From: Struthio camelus
Lineage: Eukaryota; Chordata; Aves; Struthioniformes; Struthionidae
DNA length: 64,000 nt
NCBI RefSeq assembly: GCF_040807025.1
Contig: NC_090942.1
Location: 205,428,640 to 205,492,639 of the forward strand
Direction of reading: 5' to 3'
The notes beneath the pieces are model-generated. The model was not told where the DNA came from. It saw only the letters and a list, made by a program, of their open reading frames with translations, and ran no database searches. How positions within the stretch are numbered: the stretch's first letter is position 1; every line of letters starts with the position of its first letter. Positions 39,118-52,140 of the stretch are shown one piece after another. The position numbers and the translations under genes are program-made.

Positions 39118-42100
39118 GTAAGTAGCTTACAAACTTTATTGTCATCTATGTTTAAAGCACAGAATTTTTGAAAACTGGACCCCTTTTTTAGGCTGTTGAT
39201 ATAATGTCTATTTAAATTGTATTCTTGTAGTTCTTATTTTAAATGCTGAATAAAACATCTGTGTTGTGAACCTGTGGGACTGAGTAGGGGGAACTTGCCC
39301 TATTAACTATATGCGTCTACGGGTAGCTCTGATCAGATTTCAATTCTCTCTTAATGATGAAATTACTGAATGGATAATTTCATAGGCCAAAATCATAACA
39401 TTTTGGCAATTGCAACCAACGTACAAACAGGTCAAAACTCACTTTGAAAAAATAATGTATTTACTTTTTTTTCTTCATTTATAAAAGGGTGAAAAAGAGC
39501 AGCAGACTTGGGCAGGTAGTAATCTAGAGCCTGCTCCTGCAGCAGTTCCATGCTCAAATTCCCCTGCAATGTAAAATTTAACAGTATCACACAATGGTTG
39601 AGGTTGAAAGGGACCTCTGGAGATCATCTAGTCCAACCGCTCTGCGCATGTACGGTCACCTAGAACATGTTGCACAGAATTTTATCCAGACAGCTTTTGA
39701 ATATCTCCAGGGAAGGAGACTCCACTACCTCTCTGGGCAACCTGTGCCGGTGCTCAGTCGCCCTCACAGCACAGAATTTTCTCCTCATGGTCAGGTGGAA
39801 CTGCCTGTGTTTCAGTTGGTGCCCGTTGCCTCTCGTCCTGTCACTGGGCACCACGGACAAGAGTCTGGCCCCATCCCCTTGACACCCTCCCTTCAGATAC
39901 TTACATGCATTGATGGAATCCCCCCTTGAGCCTTCTCTTCTCCAGGCTGAACAGCCCCAGCTCCCTCAGCCTTTCTTCAGAGGAGAGGGGCTCCAGTCCC
40001 CTCATCATCTTTGTAGCCCTCCGCTGGACTCTCTGCAGTAGTGCCATGTCTCTCTTGTACTGGGGAGCCCAGCACTGGACACAGTAGTCCAGGGGAGGCC
40101 TCCCCAGGGCTGAGGAGAGGGGCAGGATCCCCTCCCTCCACCTGCTGGCAACACTCTGCCTAATGCAGCCCAGGATCCCATTGGCCTTCTTGGCCACCAG
40201 GGCACACTGCTGGCTCATGTTTAACTTGTTGTCCACCAGCACTCCCAGGTCCTTCTCTGCAGAGCTGCTTGCCAGCAGGTCAACCCCCAGCCTGTCCTGG
40301 TGCCTGGGGTTATTCCTCCCGAGGGGCAGGACCCTGCCCTTGCCTTTGTTGAACTTCAGGAGGTTCCTCTCTGCCCACCTCTCCAGCCTCTCCAGCTCCC
40401 TCTGAAGGGCAGCACAGCCTTCTGGTGTGTCAGCCACTCCCCCCAGTTTAGTATCCTCAGCACACTTGCTGAGGGTGCACTCTGTGCCTTCCTCCAGGTC
40501 ACTGATGAATAAGGTTGAACAAGACTGGACCCCGGACTGCCCCCTGGGGGACACCGCTAGCTCCAGGCCTCCAAGTGGACTCTGTGCCACTGACCACAAC
40601 CCTCGGAGCTGTGCCCTCCAGCCAGTTCTGAATGCACCTCCCTGTCCGCTCGTCCAACCCTCACTTCCTGAGCTTGCCTAGGAGGATGTGATGGGAGAGA
40701 GTGTGAAAAGGCTTGCTGAAGTCCAGGGAGACAACATCCACTGCTCTGCCCTCATCTCCGCAGCCTGTCCTTCCAGCAGAGAAGGCTCTCAATCAGATTG
40801 GTCAAGGATGATTTCCGTTTGGTGAATCCATGCTGACTACTGCGGATCACCTTCTTGTCCTCCAGATGCGTAGTGAGGAGCTGCAGGAGGAGCTGTTCCA
40901 TGACCTTTGCAGGGGTGGAGGTGAGGCTGACAGGCCTGTAGTTCCCTGGCTCCTCCTTCTTGCCCTTTTGGAAGGCTGGGGTGACATTGGCTTTCTTCCA
41001 GTCCTCCGGCACCTCTCATGATCTCCGTGAATCTCCGTGACCTTTCAAAGATGATGGAGAGTGGCCCTTCCCCCTTCAGTAGCAGGCCCACGTTTTCCCT
41101 AGTGTTCCTTTTGTTGCTGGTGTATTTAAAGAAGCCCTTCTTGTTGTCCTTGACATCCCTTGCCAGATTAAACTCCAAATGGGCCTTGGGCAGTAGGAAA
41201 TTATTTTTTTGGCTGAATGTTCTGTATTATAAGTACCCACTTAATTCAAGCATAAAACAACACGTTTCTGATGTAATTCAAAGGTAGTCTCTTGAAAAAA
41301 CAAATTTCCTCCAAGGGTGATATATGTTATTTTCTTAATTACTTTATTGCCCTATATGGCTAGCAACGTCTTTTGTCCTCTTCTATTGTATGGTCTAAGC
41401 ACAGAGGGGACTAAGAAGGTGTACAGTATATAATCAGAGGTATAGAGAAGGTAAATTGGCCACCTTCCTTCTCTCATACTTCAAAAACAAAGGAATAATC
41501 TATATTAATGTATGACTGAGACAGGATCTGATCAGGATTCAGAGTCAGTTGGACTATTATATAAGTATTAAGAAAAACGAGAGCTAAAGTAGTCAGGGTT
41601 TGTTCTTAAAAAAGAGGGGAAAAGGTTCTGAGCTATCATAAATCAGCAGAGTTCAGCAGTTACCTGCATATCTACCATGTGAGAATGTGACCTAAGGGAA
41701 ATATGGATGGGATATGAACCTCTATATCTTAGCACATAAGCTAAACTCAGACTGATGGAGAATAGGAAGACATTTTCTCCACTGATAAGGTAATTTATTT
41801 CAGTCCTTCAAGGTGCTATCTTACTTCCCATCATGAAGCTGTCTTTTCAGTGTTTTTCAGGAGTCCCTAGGTTAGGACTTGGAGAAAATGGCCCAAATGG
41901 TCATTTGTGATACCAATCAGAAATTAGTAACCTTTTAAAATCAGTGGATACATGCAAACATAATTTTAATTTTTAATTTTTTGCTGCTTTACAAAAAAAA
42001 TTTATGTAATCAAACCAACGCTAATGAGCCTTAGCTGTAATACTTAAACAGTCTAATTGATTAGCTGTGAAAAGATAAAATGTTACAATCTGAAAATCAG

Positions 42101-42485
42101 CTGTGCTATTTGATTATTAATCTCTGTTGCAAGGTCAGTGTGAATTTTAAAATGTGCTGATGAAGGAAGAAGTGATTAGGAAAAATTAAGAGCTACTATG
42201 TGATAAGGATGCATATGGAGGAAAAAGGGTAACTACGCCCATTATTATAAGCTCATTATAATTAATGCATCTAAAACATGCTAGAATATGAGTACAAGAT
42301 GAGCGTATCTCCTTATACATCAGTAAGAGCCTCTAAAATGCATGCAGTTTTACAAATCCTTAGTTACAGATCTTAATAATACATTACTTAATTTTAAAAA
42401 GAATTTTGGACCCGCAAAATGTGTACTGACCTCCGTGATTTTTATTGTGTGAAACTAAAATATGTTATCTTCAACTTTTTAACAG
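39118..42485 (+). other. EXPH5: EXPH5 intron 4
   Basis: About 3.4 kb, nearly half of it a single antisense CR1 (39581-41193). The donor is GTAAGTA and the acceptor CTTTTTAACAG. Outside the LINE it is AT-rich, and I see nothing else in it. Confidence 0.85.
39581..41193 (-). repeat. CR1 LINE, antisense, 1.6 kb, RT largely readable but dead
   Basis: Read on the minus strand this is a 5'-truncated CR1. A fragment of the reverse-transcriptase fingers (40752-41012, with PGNYRPVSLTS) is followed by the palm and thumb region (39901-40599, with GVLVDNKLNMSQQCALVAKK and [20 protein letters not shown]). The two are separated by a frame break. The catalytic box, expected as F-A-D-D before TKLGG, reads C-A-E-D (minus strand, about 40453-40464), so the enzyme would be inactive even if expressed. 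The 3' tail at 39581-39600 is a diverged octamer pair. It lies antisense to EXPH5 inside intron 4. Confidence 0.95.
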
Positions 42486-42612
42486 GCTGAAATATGTAAT
42501 TCCCCAATATCAACTGAACCAAGTGGTCATTCTTCTGATGCGAACCAAGATGAATTGATGGAAAAAAGTACACAAGAGTGGAACGAACAGCTAGAGAAAG
42601 AGTTCTTCCGTG
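42486..42612 (+). CDS. EXPH5: EXPH5 coding exon 5 (residues 158-199)
   Basis: The exon encodes a Ser/Glu-rich linker ending in STQEWNEQLEKEFFRG, a short charged helix just before the giant last exon. The acceptor is TTTTTAACAG|GCT and the donor CGTG|GTAAGT. It enters at phase 0 and leaves one base, which joins TT of the last exon to make Val200. No named domain lies here. The assignment rests on splice signals, phase and the open frame. Confidence 0.9.
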
Positions 42613-44277
42613 GTAAGTCTGTGTACTTACTCTGTTCTGATAGTATCGTTACCAGCAGTGACTGTGGCATCTGGTGTCAGAGAGAATTTTCTGCAAAAGC
42701 ACAGACTGTAAAGATGTGGCTCATTACTTTCTAGTGCAGCGGCTACTTTTTTCTGACTTTGTCTGTCTACTGTGACCTTGAGTTTAAAAGGCTTTATGGC
42801 CTTTAGTTACCTTTGTGGGAGCCCCCATAGAGTCTAGTAGTACGTTGCTGGTTCATTTTTTCTTACTACTTGGAAGCAAGACAAGATCAGACTCAGATCA
42901 TGGGTGTACAGAGATGTTCTTCCATAACCTTTTACAGCTCTATGCAAAAGCCTGACCATGAACATTGCTTCCTACCACCCAAAATTACAACAAGAGATCA
43001 CAATTGGGATTGAAAGCTTGATCAGGAAGCAGTGGGAGAGTCAGCCGTGCTATAAGAGGAGAGCACTGCATGGTGAATTGTGGTTCCTCTGGAACGCATG
43101 TGCCCCTCGCTTTTGGGTGTCAGTCATAACTGTGCACACGCTTTCCTACTGACTTCATAGCTTGGCTGATGTTCTCAAAATGGAAGGCTCAGAAACAGCT
43201 GCTTTTTATCCTTACGCTAAACTGGCCCTCTCAGGAGTCCTCTCTCTTCTGTGCTGAAGAGAAACTCAGAAAAACAGAAACATCTAGTTTCTTTGAACCA
43301 CTTTTTATTCCAACTATATATGCCTAACAATGTTTTCTTAATGAACCTGTACAATTTACACATATCTGTACTGACTGATTAGTGAATCTTTTTTATTTGA
43401 GCTAGGAAGTGCTGTAACAAAATAGCCATATCCATTTGTGGTTTAATCTTACGTGTGCTTTCTTCAAAATACAGAAAGAATGCAATTAGTGAATGCATAA
43501 TTTTTTTTGCCAATAAAACACTTTAAACACATTACTGTTACGTAATCTTATGACTGAATATCTTGGTTAGCTGAGCTGTGAATGCTTAATTCTAGTTAAT
43601 CAGACTGGTCTATAAATACAGCCTTGTTGCAGGCATGAATCACAGGTTGCTAACTATTTCATTACCCTTTTTTTTTAATCAAGAAAATGCCCTTTTCGGT
43701 AGTTTAGAGTAAGTAAGAAGTTACAACTCAGGGAATAACTTATTTTCTGAATGAGGCAAGCAGTGGACATGCCAGACTACTGAATATGATTATTTGATGG
43801 TATGCAGAATTCTGTGCGGGCCCTACAGTTACATCATAACTGTGCTCTGTCTGTACTCTGGGAACATGCAGAAAAGTCCGTGTTTGCTTACGAGCATACT
43901 GAATTCTTTTCAGTGAATTTTTTGCTTACAAACTGGAATTTTGGAAAGTTTTTCCTCTACATTTAGTTGGTGAGTATAAATTCAGACTTCAATTGTTAGG
44001 TTCTTCTTTTAAATAGCAGGAGGCTAGCATTTACATAAAGAACAGTTTTAAGATCAGTCATGGAGCAGTGCATTTTTTCCCTTGTAGTCAAGACGGATGA
44101 CCGCTGAAAAGCCCTATGGATGAAGAATGTGGTTTGGGAAGGGTTATGAATGTTGAGAAGCTGACTCCTTTCACAACCAGTTGTAATTATTAATGTAGTA
44201 CATGAAACTTTTTAATATAAATAGGCAGAAGGTTATTAAAGAAAACCAAACTAAGTTTGTCTTCTTTTTCTGTGCAG
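42613..44277 (+). other. EXPH5: EXPH5 intron 5
   Basis: About 1.7 kb between donor GTAAGT and acceptor TTCTGTGCAG. The frame of the last exon happens to stay open for 25 codons into this intron, to an ATG at 44202, but the strong acceptor and the phase fit show these codons are intronic. I see no repeat of note. Confidence 0.85.
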
Positions 44278-47200
44278 TTCTAGATGATTTGGATGACCAG
44301 CTGGCCCAGGAACAAGCCCAAAATCCTTTGGACAAAACAATTTCTATTAACAGTGCAACAAATGTGCAATACAATAATGCATTTCCTACTTCAAAGAGGC
44401 AGACTACTCTTAGACGGCAACACAGAAAAGACTGGAGTGACATGCCTGGCACATCTTTCCCAGATGGACTGAGAACAGTAAGAGCCAAAGATGAACACAA
44501 GATTTTCATCAGACCAAGGAAATTACACAATGCTTATATAAACTGGCACCCGACAGCTTTTAAAGAAGATTACAAATACAGTGATCCAGTTGATGGAAAT
44601 CCTCATCTGCTAAGCAGCAGGCTGTCTTCTATTTCTTTCGGACAGTCTTCAGAAGGTAGCTTGTATCCTCCTTCCATAGCACAGAACAGTGGATTTAAGC
44701 ACAGGCGTTACCTGAACAGGGATACAGCTGGCAGAAGTTACTCTGTATGTTCCCTTCGGAGATGTCCATCCTCGGTATCTTCAGACCAGCTATCAGCATC
44801 TAGTTTACAGCATCCATTGGCAAGAGAGAGCAACAGCGGTTTTATACCAAGGTTTGGTCGCCAAAATCCAAAGAGAATTCCTCTATCTTCTATTGTATGG
44901 AACAATACACTAGACTCTCCCGCACAAACATCCACTCAAGAAAAAATGTTGAAAACGCAGTCACTAATGGAGTTTCATGCCACAGACCATGGTAGATACC
45001 CTAGCCCTTTGCAAGAAAATAGGAAATATGCTTGTTACCATTCAAAACACCATTACAGAAGATCTTTTTCAAGTAGTAATTGTTTCAGCAGAGTGAGTGG
45101 TTCTGACAAACCTGCATCTCCATTGTCCTTTGATAACTGGGAAAATTATCCGTTACATAAATCAGAAAATAATCTCTCTAGGTCCTGCTATAGAGATACT
45201 TCTTCTCATGGCAAGTTGTATACAAATCAAAAAAATTCTCCCTATGGGAAAAAAGATAGCTATCCTTCTTGGGCTGATATACCTCAGTACCATAGTGATA
45301 AAGTGTTTACTTCCCCTGATGCGAGCTTTGAAGGAGTTACGGCTAACTTAAATGACTGGCAATGGACACATACAATGAACGTCAAGTATGCTTCACAGCG
45401 CCTGCAGAATGATTTTCACATGTATTCTCCAGAACATACGAGCATCGAAAAGGTAGCAAGAAGTGTAAGTAATAGAACTTTTGCAGAATTCACCGAAGGC
45501 TATCAGCCTTGGCTAAGTCATAACTCTCCCGTTTCTTCATATGGCACCAGAAGTGATGAGCCAGTCTTTCCTGATTCAAAGGACCAAACAAAAGCTATAG
45601 GACTGAACAGCAATTCAGTCGTTGTTACTCAAAGAAGTACTAAGATGGACTTGGAGCAACTAGAAGATGTCGAAGATAAGAAACTGCCAGATGAAGTAGA
45701 TATTAAAGACATGACATTATTGTCAGTTTCTCAACAAGCAGATGCAAACTACACCAGCACACAGAGTTTACCTTCCAATAACCCTGCTTCTGCCATCCTG
45801 CCAAACAGTGTATCTCTCTTGAACTCACTGAGATCAAAAAGACAAACCCAAGGCACTGCCAGAAGAGAGACTGCAAAAATATATGCCTCACACAGTAATA
45901 AAAGAAACATGCAAATGAAGGAAAATGGTTGCCCACCCAAGAGTGTGTTCAGTCAGCCTCCCTGTATTTTGCCAGCTGATGAGAGCAGAAAGGAACGTTG
46001 TCTTGCAAGTCAGAAACCATGGGAACATAATCTACATTATGCAACAAAAAGAAAAAGCATCAAAGTGGATAATCAGAGTACAGGAACAGTTAACCAAGCT
46101 ACTCCAAAGAGACGGTCTTCACTGGTGGATGTTGGTTCTGCTCCATCGACTGAAAAATTAGTGAAGCATCAAGGCATGTTGCCCAGTCCTCCTGAACGTC
46201 CATCTAGTTCCTCACAAAGCTCTCCACAAGCACTTTCTCATAAAGACAATTTAAAGTGTTTAGAAACACTAGCTAACTCTTCAGTAAATTGCACAGTTAC
46301 TGAATCTCAAGCAGAAGGTGAAAAAACAGCTCAAAAGAGCAGAACAGATGTTACCAAAAAGATGTCACAGAAAACATCACAAAATCCTAGCACTTTAGTG
46401 AATAAGGACTGCAATAGACAGTTCACTACTAGTTCTCTAGAAAATGGAAGTTCTGGAAATATTTTTATATATAGCTTTGATGGGGACCTCCAGACCTCCA
46501 AGCATAGTTTAAATTATTTTTGCCTTGAAAAAGAAAGTGGAAAAATAAGGAATAATTCACCTTGTATTGAAAGGCTTAACAAGCAAGACAGCTTGATGCG
46601 ATATACCAGCAGCTGCAGCGTTACTGGCTCCCCTAGCAGAAACAACCCCAAATCTCCTGATCCGCTTGTTATCTATTATACCTTACCTAGAAAATCAGCT
46701 AGCATTGCTGGTAGTATCATGTCAGATACGCCTATCTCTCTCCCTAGAGAAAGCAGAACAAGCACATTTGATCGTTTAAGGACTGAAACTCCAAACAGAA
46801 CTGATGTATTTTGTTCTAATGAAAGCACGTCCTGTTTAGACTCAAAACGTTCCTTGTTAACATCAGCACCATTAAATGCTGCTACAAGTATCGAAGAAAA
46901 AGATTACCCCGTTCCTTTCACCAAAAGTCCTAATGACTCAGTAAGCAGTAGTACATCAGTCGAACTGGCGGAGAGTTCTAAACATCTGACCAGAAGAGGA
47001 TGGTCTGGTTTTTCAGAATGTAAGGAAAGGGGAAATTGTTTGCAGAAATATAAAACTACAAGCACATTTACAGTTTGTGTTGATGAAGATCATGTCAAAT
47101 ACCATGAACTAGTTTCAATCTATTACACATTGCCACGGAGGCATTCTAGAACGTTTTGTCACCTCTTTAGGGATAAGCCAGAGGATGCAGAATTACCTCT

Positions 47201-49646
47201 TCCCGAAGAAAATTCTCAGTCACCAAGAATATTTAACAAGAATAATGAAGGTCACATGAGTTTAGCAAATGTATTTTACCCTAATACTTTGGAAAAAGAG
47301 GTGCCTTCGTATTCTTCTGACCACGTACCTTCAGCTCTGGTCACACCTCGGAACTTAGAAACTGCTGTTGACCATAAAGAAGAGAATTCCCACTTACTTC
47401 CTAGCTCTGAGAAGGTATGTGCTTCAAAGGCAGTAAGTACAGTACATATTAGGAAAGATATTGCACCAGATCTTCCATTAGCAGAAAGTACACTTCCTGA
47501 CATGATGACAACAGGCATTTCTTTTGGTGGTCCACAATCCATTGCAATAGTGGGTGACACAGGTAAGGCCATTTCTGCTGCTTCAGGCAATCAAAATACA
47601 GAAACAGAAACACGTCTAAAAGAAAAGAAGGAAATTTTGCAAACAGCCACATCACTAACCTCCACTTTATCAAAGCCTCCCAAACCAGGCAGGCCTCTAG
47701 AGGATCTTTGTTATTGCACTTCAACAAATAAGAATAGTGTACAAAAGGGAAACTCTGAAAACTGCTATCAGCCTACTAAAGTAAAAACAAATGAAAATCA
47801 GAACAGTTTAGTGCTCCACCCAAGGGAGAAAAGTTATTTTGGTGGGAACAGTAATACAGAGCATTCTAATGCTCCAGTTCCTCCTGCTGAAGATAGATAT
47901 AGGGATAATATGAAAGTCAAGCAGAGAGAAAATCTCCTACACCAAATCACTCCTCTATATAATAATAAAAGTAGTGGACTGCAATTACGAACCGACAATT
48001 CAAGAAATAGCACAAATGATTTAATCTCTTGTAACAAAATGCTTTCAGAAGCCCAGAACAAAGCATTTGAGATAGGTACAGCTTCCAGTGCTGACCCGTT
48101 CCTTCAGCTAGACGAAATGGGTAGCACAGATACAAATGAGTTAAAGATTTCAAAAATTGAAAAAGTACAAAACTTGCAGAGTGCTGAGATTGGTAAAGAT
48201 TACACTGGTTTGCAGGAATTGGAGAGGCACAGTGAAGACAGCCTGAACGTTAACTGCAAAGTCCTTGGGGTTGCACAAGATCAAAAGTTAACACAGAATG
48301 CAGAAAGTGAGAGCAAGCTTCTCTCTGGCTGCACAAGAGACAAAGTAAAAGATATAGAAAAAAGGAAAAATAGACCTTCGATTAAAAATAAACTGGCAGC
48401 TGTTTACAAAACAAGTCGAAAATTTTCAAGTAAAAATTTACCCCCAAAGCCACACATCAGTAATATTTTTTCACAGAATGATGGAAGTGCCACTTCTCCA
48501 GAGGTTACGATGCCTCTTGACTCCTTGCTTTCAGCAGATTCCAATCCGTTGTTTCTGCAGTCTGCAAATGAAAACCAGAATCGTAGTCCGGACCCTGAAG
48601 GGAATACCCCGATACAAGGAACAGCTGAGAGAAATAAGAGTGAAAATGAAAATGATCTTTCTTTGCTTGTTAATAACACAAATTGGAGGTCTTTTACAAG
48701 TTCATACACACAGAAAGAAGCCATCAGTCCCCCAAAAAAGACAATAGAAGTGGAAAACAGGCCAAGTCTTACAACCCTATTTCCAGATAAAACAGTAGCC
48801 ACAAGAAATAAGAATTCTCAAACCCTTGGTCTTGGGTTAGAAAACAGAAGCCAGTCTCTCCCTCTTCGTGCTACTACATCAGCCCCACTGGATGACGAGA
48901 GAGGAAGAGCTAGGAGTAGTGCATGCAGTCCTCCCTTGCCACTTCTAACTGACAAAAACTCGAACCCCTTTATAAATAATTACTTGCAGGCAAACATATG
49001 TCCAGAGCAAAGGTTGACTTATCAGATGGCTTTTGGTCAGCATCAAAATACCTATCAGTCTAATAGCTTAAAAAATGCTAACTTGTATAGTAATCAGTTG
49101 CGCAAGAGTCATGCAAAAAATCAACGTGAGCGTCACCTTTCTGAGAGTACTTGTGCTCGAGATTCTCAGGACAGCTTTGCCTCTGGAAGCAATATTCTAC
49201 CTAAAGATAGTAGACATGGGAAGAGATTTAAATCTTACTCAGAGCTGTTGTCTTGTGACGAAAATGAAAACTGGGCATCTGACAGTGTAAAAAGTTACAG
49301 CACTAGGAATTTGATGTATCCTTCTGTTGAATTTGGTATATTCGGCAAAGAGCAACAATTGGCTTTCCTGGAAAACATCAAGAGGTCGCTCACGGAAGGG
49401 CGATTATGGAGGCCTTGCCTTCTTAGTAACCCTGGCGCTCTCAGAGATGGAGAGAGCCCTTTAAGCAGATCTGAGCTTTTGAGCTCTAGTTCTGCTGGGA
49501 GCAAAATATCATCGGCTGCTTCATCGCCCAGAGAGCTGACTGAAATGTATCAGGGAGAGCCAGCAACTTATTCAGACTCGGACACTGATACTACCACAGA
49601 TGATGAATATTACCTAGATGAGATAGATAAAGAATCAGAACTATGA
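44278..49646 (+). CDS. EXPH5: EXPH5 coding exon 6, giant last exon (residues 200-1988)
   Basis: This 5369-base exon encodes 90% of exophilin-5. The protein binds Rab27 through its N-terminal domain and promotes docking or release of vesicles at the plasma membrane; in humans, loss of EXPH5 causes a skin-fragility disorder. The total length worked out here, 1988 residues, matches the roughly 1990 of human EXPH5. The region looks mostly disordered, rich in Ser, Asn, Lys and Thr, with no catalytic fold. Visible landmarks are VLDDLDDQLAQEQ at the exon start and two copies of IYYTLPR(K/R) at residues 998-1005 and 1147-1154. Near the end are a block around FLENIKRSLTEGRLWRPCLL (from residue 1896) and a very acidic tail (SDSDTDTTTDDEYYLDEIDK). 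The frame has no interruption. The stop TGA is at 49644-49646. Long antisense frames here are shadows. Confidence 0.97.
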
Positions 49647-52140
49647 CAACTTGTGGTACTAAGATTGCAAGATAGCTCAGTAGTTTCTGGTCAGGCAAAA
49701 ACATAAAATGTTTTAAGCCCCTTCTTATGCTGCTATAAATCAGTACAATTTGATTAGTTTTAAAGAAGTTAGTATCTTATGTTACATGAGCCTTTGACTT
49801 TTTATGTTAAATATGTGGCTTCGCCATTGTTCTTCTTAGGAGAAAGAAAACCTTCCAAAAATTATAACAGATAAATGACTGTAGAGCTTTGGGCAGTATA
49901 ATGTTAGAGATGGCTTTCCACTGACATGAGCAAGCACTGGGTTAGGCTCCTGCCAACCAAGTACAACAATGCTGAAATGGATGAATTCTAGCTCTAGCTA
50001 TGTTTGCTTAGAAGATTTAACAGGAAACCAACATATTACATTGCTGATGTGGACTGTTTCTCCAATCATCTTCTTCATTTAGTAAATCATAACGATGGCA
50101 GTCCATCCCACCTAATACACACACACCCAGAATGAAAACATTTCAATGTTTGTAGCATATTCAGTAGGAATGCTCCTGCTTTCTTTATTCTTGGGAAGCA
50201 GGTTGCAGCAATGTCACTGATGGAGTTTGTTTGGCGATACAATTTCTGGATTCCACGAGGTGGATTGTGCACTAGGATTCATAGGGGGATTCATGATTAA
50301 AATAGTTCTGATTACAGCCAGATAGCTGCCTTTGTTGTAGGAACAGGTTAACTTGGATTAATAATCTGGCACTTGAAATGGTGCAAAATTTTGTAAGAAG
50401 ATTTACCCTACTTATATCCTATATAAACCTCATAGGTTGAATCCTAAGTTGCCCTAACAGTGGGAAGGCAAATGTGACCCTGCTATAACTTGTTGCTTCA
50501 CAAAGTTCTTTGACTGCCTCTATACTTAGATGGTCCCCATTAGAGTTCAGTGCAACCATTGGGCTACTTGAGTGTTACGCCACCCAAAGCAGCCTGAGAA
50601 AGCACTTTGCTGGTTCAAGCCTGTGCTGTACGGAAATGGTAATTTGTTTTCGTATGAAATAAATAAAACTGGTGGAAAATACTGCTTGCCCTTTGCTAAA
50701 TTGCCATCTCTTTTTGGTATTTTTCAAACGTTCTCTCTGCCACCACGGAACTTTTTATCCTTTGAGCTTAAAGGCTGCAGACGTTTTCCTGCAGCTATTC
50801 CTCAGCCACACTAGTAAAGGTGTTATTACTTTACAGTAGCCAAAACCCATCCCTGGCCATTAAATTTCTAACTAAGCTGTGATCTCTTGTCATGCAAAAT
50901 CACAAGTGGCTCATTGAGCCAGAAGGTAGTATTTTTAAACAATTACACAACATTTATTTCTACGTCCGTAATTCCACATAGAGTCTAAAATGTTCATCCA
51001 TATTTTTGATATGTTTTTTAGTTCAATAAAATTTCTGGAAAACAGAATTATATTTTTGTAACTGGAAGGACAGTATACTGATATTTTAAAATAATATATT
51101 CTAAACAAAACGAGCAATGCTTGTATCACTGAATACTCCACAAGAATCTAAAAGAGATGAAAAATACTGTAGTAGGTAACTGGTATCCTTATTTTTTTAT
51201 ATTGTAAACTTCGTTAAAGAAGTGGAGCTATAATTCAAATATGTATTGAAATGTAAGTATTATTATTACTTTATACTATGATAATTTGTCCTTCTTGTAC
51301 ATAAAAGGACTGATATAAACTGTGTATTTATAGTCAGAACTGTTCTTTACACATACCTGTTTTGGAAGGATATAAGCGTACGCTGACATATGTAATATTG
51401 GAAGGAAATAATTACCATATAGTTGTACTCTTGTAAGATAGGCTGTTCTAAGGAGAAATTACATTTTTCTGTAAATTCCTCTACTCCGTATGTACAGGTT
51501 TCTGTAGAGCAAGACAATAAAACCAACTTAGTATTAGTGAGGAATTTCTGCTGCTGTACATTTCTGCAAAATATGTTAGTCCAAAAATTAGGAATACCAG
51601 CCTACATAAGTTAGTAATAAAATAAATGTTTACAAGGGAGGTAAATGGTCATACAGTTTTGCTTGACTAGAAATAGATTGTTTAGAATTATTATATAGAA
51701 TATTTTTATTTGTAAATTTTTTCTGCCTGCTCAGTAGAATTTGGATTAAGTTCTCACCTTATTGGCATAAAAAGGTTTTCATTTGCTATGTTATGTATGT
51801 ACAGTAAATTGGGAGGTTTGATTTAATGTAAACAATTTTAAAAAAACAGCTTTTGGGCATAAATTAGGTACGCGAGACTGCAGTCTGTTGAGGATCTGTA
51901 AACTAATATTTATGTAGAATGATGCTATTCTGTAAAATAGTTGATTATGTGAAAGCTCAGAAAAATCCTTTGAATAAAAAGATCTTTTCCATTCCGCTTA
52001 GCAGAGCCGGAATTGGACATCATCACTCTTCCAGGCTTTTTTCTGTGCGCACAGTGTAGTCCATAAATGGTCATAATTTATAGAATTTTCATATTTAAAA
52101 CTCCTTGTTTGAAATAAACTGTGCATTCAAATGAACAAAT
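49647..52140 (+). other. EXPH5: EXPH5 3' UTR (extent inferred)
   Basis: AT-rich sequence follows the stop without coding potential or a clear repeat. AATAAA signals occur at 51516, 51616, 51621, 51973 and 52113. The cluster before 52140, together with the T/GT-rich stretch after it, suggests that transcription ends about 2.5 kb beyond the stop, with possible shorter forms ending near 51540 or 51640. The extent is inference from signals only. Confidence 0.6.
52113..52118 (+). terminator. EXPH5: Likely distal poly(A) signal of EXPH5
   Basis: A canonical AATAAA followed about 25-45 bases later by a TATGGGCACTGTGTTTATTT stretch of the GT/T-rich kind needed for cleavage. Earlier AATAAA copies could serve as proximal sites. 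I prefer this one because it is last and has the best downstream element. Confidence 0.5.

Noticed and set aside
44202-44277. Upstream ATG extending the giant EXPH5 exon by 25 codons
   Set aside because: These codons lie before a strong TTCTGTGCAG acceptor. The phase from exon 5 joins exactly at 44278, and the extra peptide is intron-like.
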